Assembly: GCA_003260075.1 (NCBI GenBank)
Contig: QLIY01000337.1
Span: 90,530 to 154,529 of the forward strand
Length of the DNA: 64,000 nt
Direction: 5' to 3'
From: Phallusia mammillata
Lineage: Eukaryota > Chordata > Ascidiacea > Phlebobranchia > Ascidiidae
Under the pieces are notes generated by a model. That model saw only the letters and a program-made list of their open reading frames with translations. It made no database searches and was not told the origin of the DNA. This document shows positions 42,571 to 64,000 of the stretch, one piece after another. The position numbers were made by a program, and so were the translations under genes. How positions within the stretch are numbered: position 1 is the stretch's first letter; the number at the start of each line of letters is the position of its first letter.

Positions 42571-43906
42571 TGTTGAGACTTTTTGATGTTTACACACACA
42601 GCTTGTATTTTCCTAATGAAATGCACTATTATTCAAAAAAGCAAGTTCCAGAAAACAGGCTCGTAAAGCATTCCACTACAAGAACCTTTGTATGAGCCGA
42701 CCTCTTGACTGACTATAAGAAAAACATTAGCACCAGTGCAGCGCACTCACATTTATTGTATATGTGCTTGAAATAACTATGTACAGGTGGGCGACGCCGC
42801 AATTTTCGAAAAGCGAAAAAGAGATGGTTTAAAAACGGGGATCAGGCGACATGGTCACTTCGTAGAAATCAACGCTACGATTTGACCACAGAAGATACTC
42901 AACAAATTACACTGCGATAAAAACAATCAGGTGTTTTTTTCGTCGGAGATCCACAATGACCACTGCGATGGGAATGAACACTAGGGGGTGGGCGAGAGAA
43001 GGAACACGATTCAAATAGAAACGACACACAATGACAACAATGAGACGCCTCCAAAGTCACATTCGAAGGTCAACTCAAGGTCACCGAGCGATTGTTGGTC
43101 ACCGTTAAGGATTTTGGCACTTGGGGATTTGAATTGCACCAAATTGTGCCGTGGTAATGCTTAAATGGTATTTTCTAAGATTTTGAATTTCTCGTGGCTT
43201 AAAGCGAAAGACGTATTGTCGCATGGACAAAATTTGGTGTTTCTGGAAAGGCCGTTACCCCTCAAACAGCCCGATTTCGTAGTTCATGGTTTAAGAGTTA
43301 ATTATAGGAAACAGTGCACAATTGTGTCACATACATAAAAAAAACTTGACACTATTAAAATCACTTACGGCGCAATAAAAAGTCGATTTACAAAAAAATA
43401 TTACGACTTGTCTTAGTGCAGAATTTATAGTTCGTCTTTCGAGGACAAAAGTCGTCACACGACCAAACACAAAAGATTGTATGACGTCACAATGCTATGC
43501 TGATGACCTTGGCGGTCCTACCCCAGTGGAAAACATTAAAACGCACATTACGTCACCTATGACGTAAGTCCCTTACGTTACACCACTACAAAAATAGATT
43601 TCCAAAAAGACTGGTGGTGCATGGTAGGAAAAATTTGAATAGGATTCATAAGGGGCAATATAGGGCATTGTTGAAATTATGGATGCCACTTTTAGATTAA
43701 ATCAAATAAAACACGACTTGTCAATTAGTTACAAAACAAATTGACAAGTTTCTGCCAATAAAAATACCAGAATAAAGACAAAAACTAAAAACAAAACACA
43801 TTTTTTTTATAAATGTTTGGAATACCGAAAAACAGACACACTGTTTTTCCTCTTTTCATACTGTTGCAAATTAAATGCAATTTATAAATTATTTTAAGAT
43901 AAGGCA

Positions 43907-43990
<84 letters not shown>

Positions 43991-44406
43991 TGAGCTGAAA
44001 AGTTGTCTTGGTCATCGAATGTGTCCACATATTTCAAATGTTGAAGTATAACAAAGAAATTATGGTGTTCCTAATAAGGTTTGCAAATGAAGGATAGAAC
44101 AAAATGCGACATGTAGATATTATTAAAGACCGCAATAGGCAAAAATGCGACAAAAATTTAGACATGATTAAGGAAAAAATATATTTGTAAGCTAAAACCG
44201 ATTTAACATTACAACCAAATTATCAAATTATGAGCATCTACACATTTTCGGGCAAAAATTAGGCTTATGCAACAGTTTTAAATACAAAACCCTAGTTTTT
44301 GTGTCTTTTTGTTAAAAACGAACAGAACAATCGACACCAAACCCTGTCGCAAAAATCCAAAATGGTTAAAAAACATTTTCCAGCTCCTTAAATTCCCGCT
44401 GTCGGT

Positions 44407-64000
<19,594 letters not shown>

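Larger units (their letters stand above)
41088..44406. other. Spacer between the kinase gene and ACY1-C
   Basis: 3.3 kb without a recognised gene. It contains a 50-bp-arm inverted repeat (41224-41425), a compact kappaB/E2F/AP-1-like cluster at 41544-41562, a 49-bp tandem repeat (42432-42570), a stretch richer in CpG (about 42780-43600) and an 82-G run (43907-43988). Part of the right half may be 3' UTR of the kinase. Confidence 0.55.

Overview
This is an AT-rich, intron-rich animal nuclear window. Seven or eight genes have short exons joined by GT/AG introns, and the introns and spacers are full of short non-autonomous DNA transposons and tRNA-derived SINEs. The proteins are animal-type: SEC13, ZCRB1, an RBM7-like protein, MAPKAPK2/3, ACY1 and FARSA. 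Compact genes, apparently very high allelic divergence and the repeat content would fit an invertebrate deuterostome such as an ascidian. That is an inference; nothing in the window fixes the species.

Layout. 0-2 kb: 3' part of FARSA (+), the phenylalanyl-tRNA synthetase alpha subunit. 2.6-4.0 kb: complete ZCRB1 (-), a minor-spliceosome protein. 5.5-6.2 kb: single-exon RBM7-like gene (+). 6.6-10.9 kb: complete nine-exon SEC13 (+). 12.3-19.3 kb: a 14-exon gene (-) fusing pseudouridine-5'-phosphate glycosidase (PsuG) to pseudouridine kinase (PsuK). 20.0-41.1 kb: three tandem aminoacylase-1 paralogues on the minus strand, called here C (34.7-41.1), B (25.7-32.4) and A (20.0-24.5) in order of transcription. 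44.4-63.0 kb: a complete nine-exon p38-activated kinase MAPKAPK2/3 (-). The last kilobase is sequence upstream of that kinase.

Two things stand out besides the genes. First, paralogue B of the aminoacylase array keeps an open reading frame and the zinc ligands but has lost the dimer-interface histidine and the carboxylate-binding arginine, so it looks like a pseudoenzyme. Second, there are many hAT-like elements, several with exact 8-bp target-site duplications. One locus carries both an empty and a filled insertion site.

The window also carries about 38 runs of G or C (10-13 nt, five of 28-99 nt). Nearly all separate two near-identical copies of 50-200 bp of local sequence. I read these as assembly joins of unmerged allelic contig ends rather than biology. 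They create false partial exons in FARSA, SEC13, psuG-psuK, ACY1 and MAPKAPK2, and one false 1-kb duplication of the 5' end of ACY1-B. The runs are C in 1-2.6 kb, G in 9.8-44 kb and C again in 48-62 kb, which suggests the scaffold is built from blocks of differing orientation.

Functionally the genes look like unrelated housekeeping and metabolic neighbours, not one pathway. The clearest local theme is nucleoside and amino-acid salvage on the minus strand: three ACY1 paralogues followed 0.7 kb downstream by the pseudouridine-degrading fusion enzyme.
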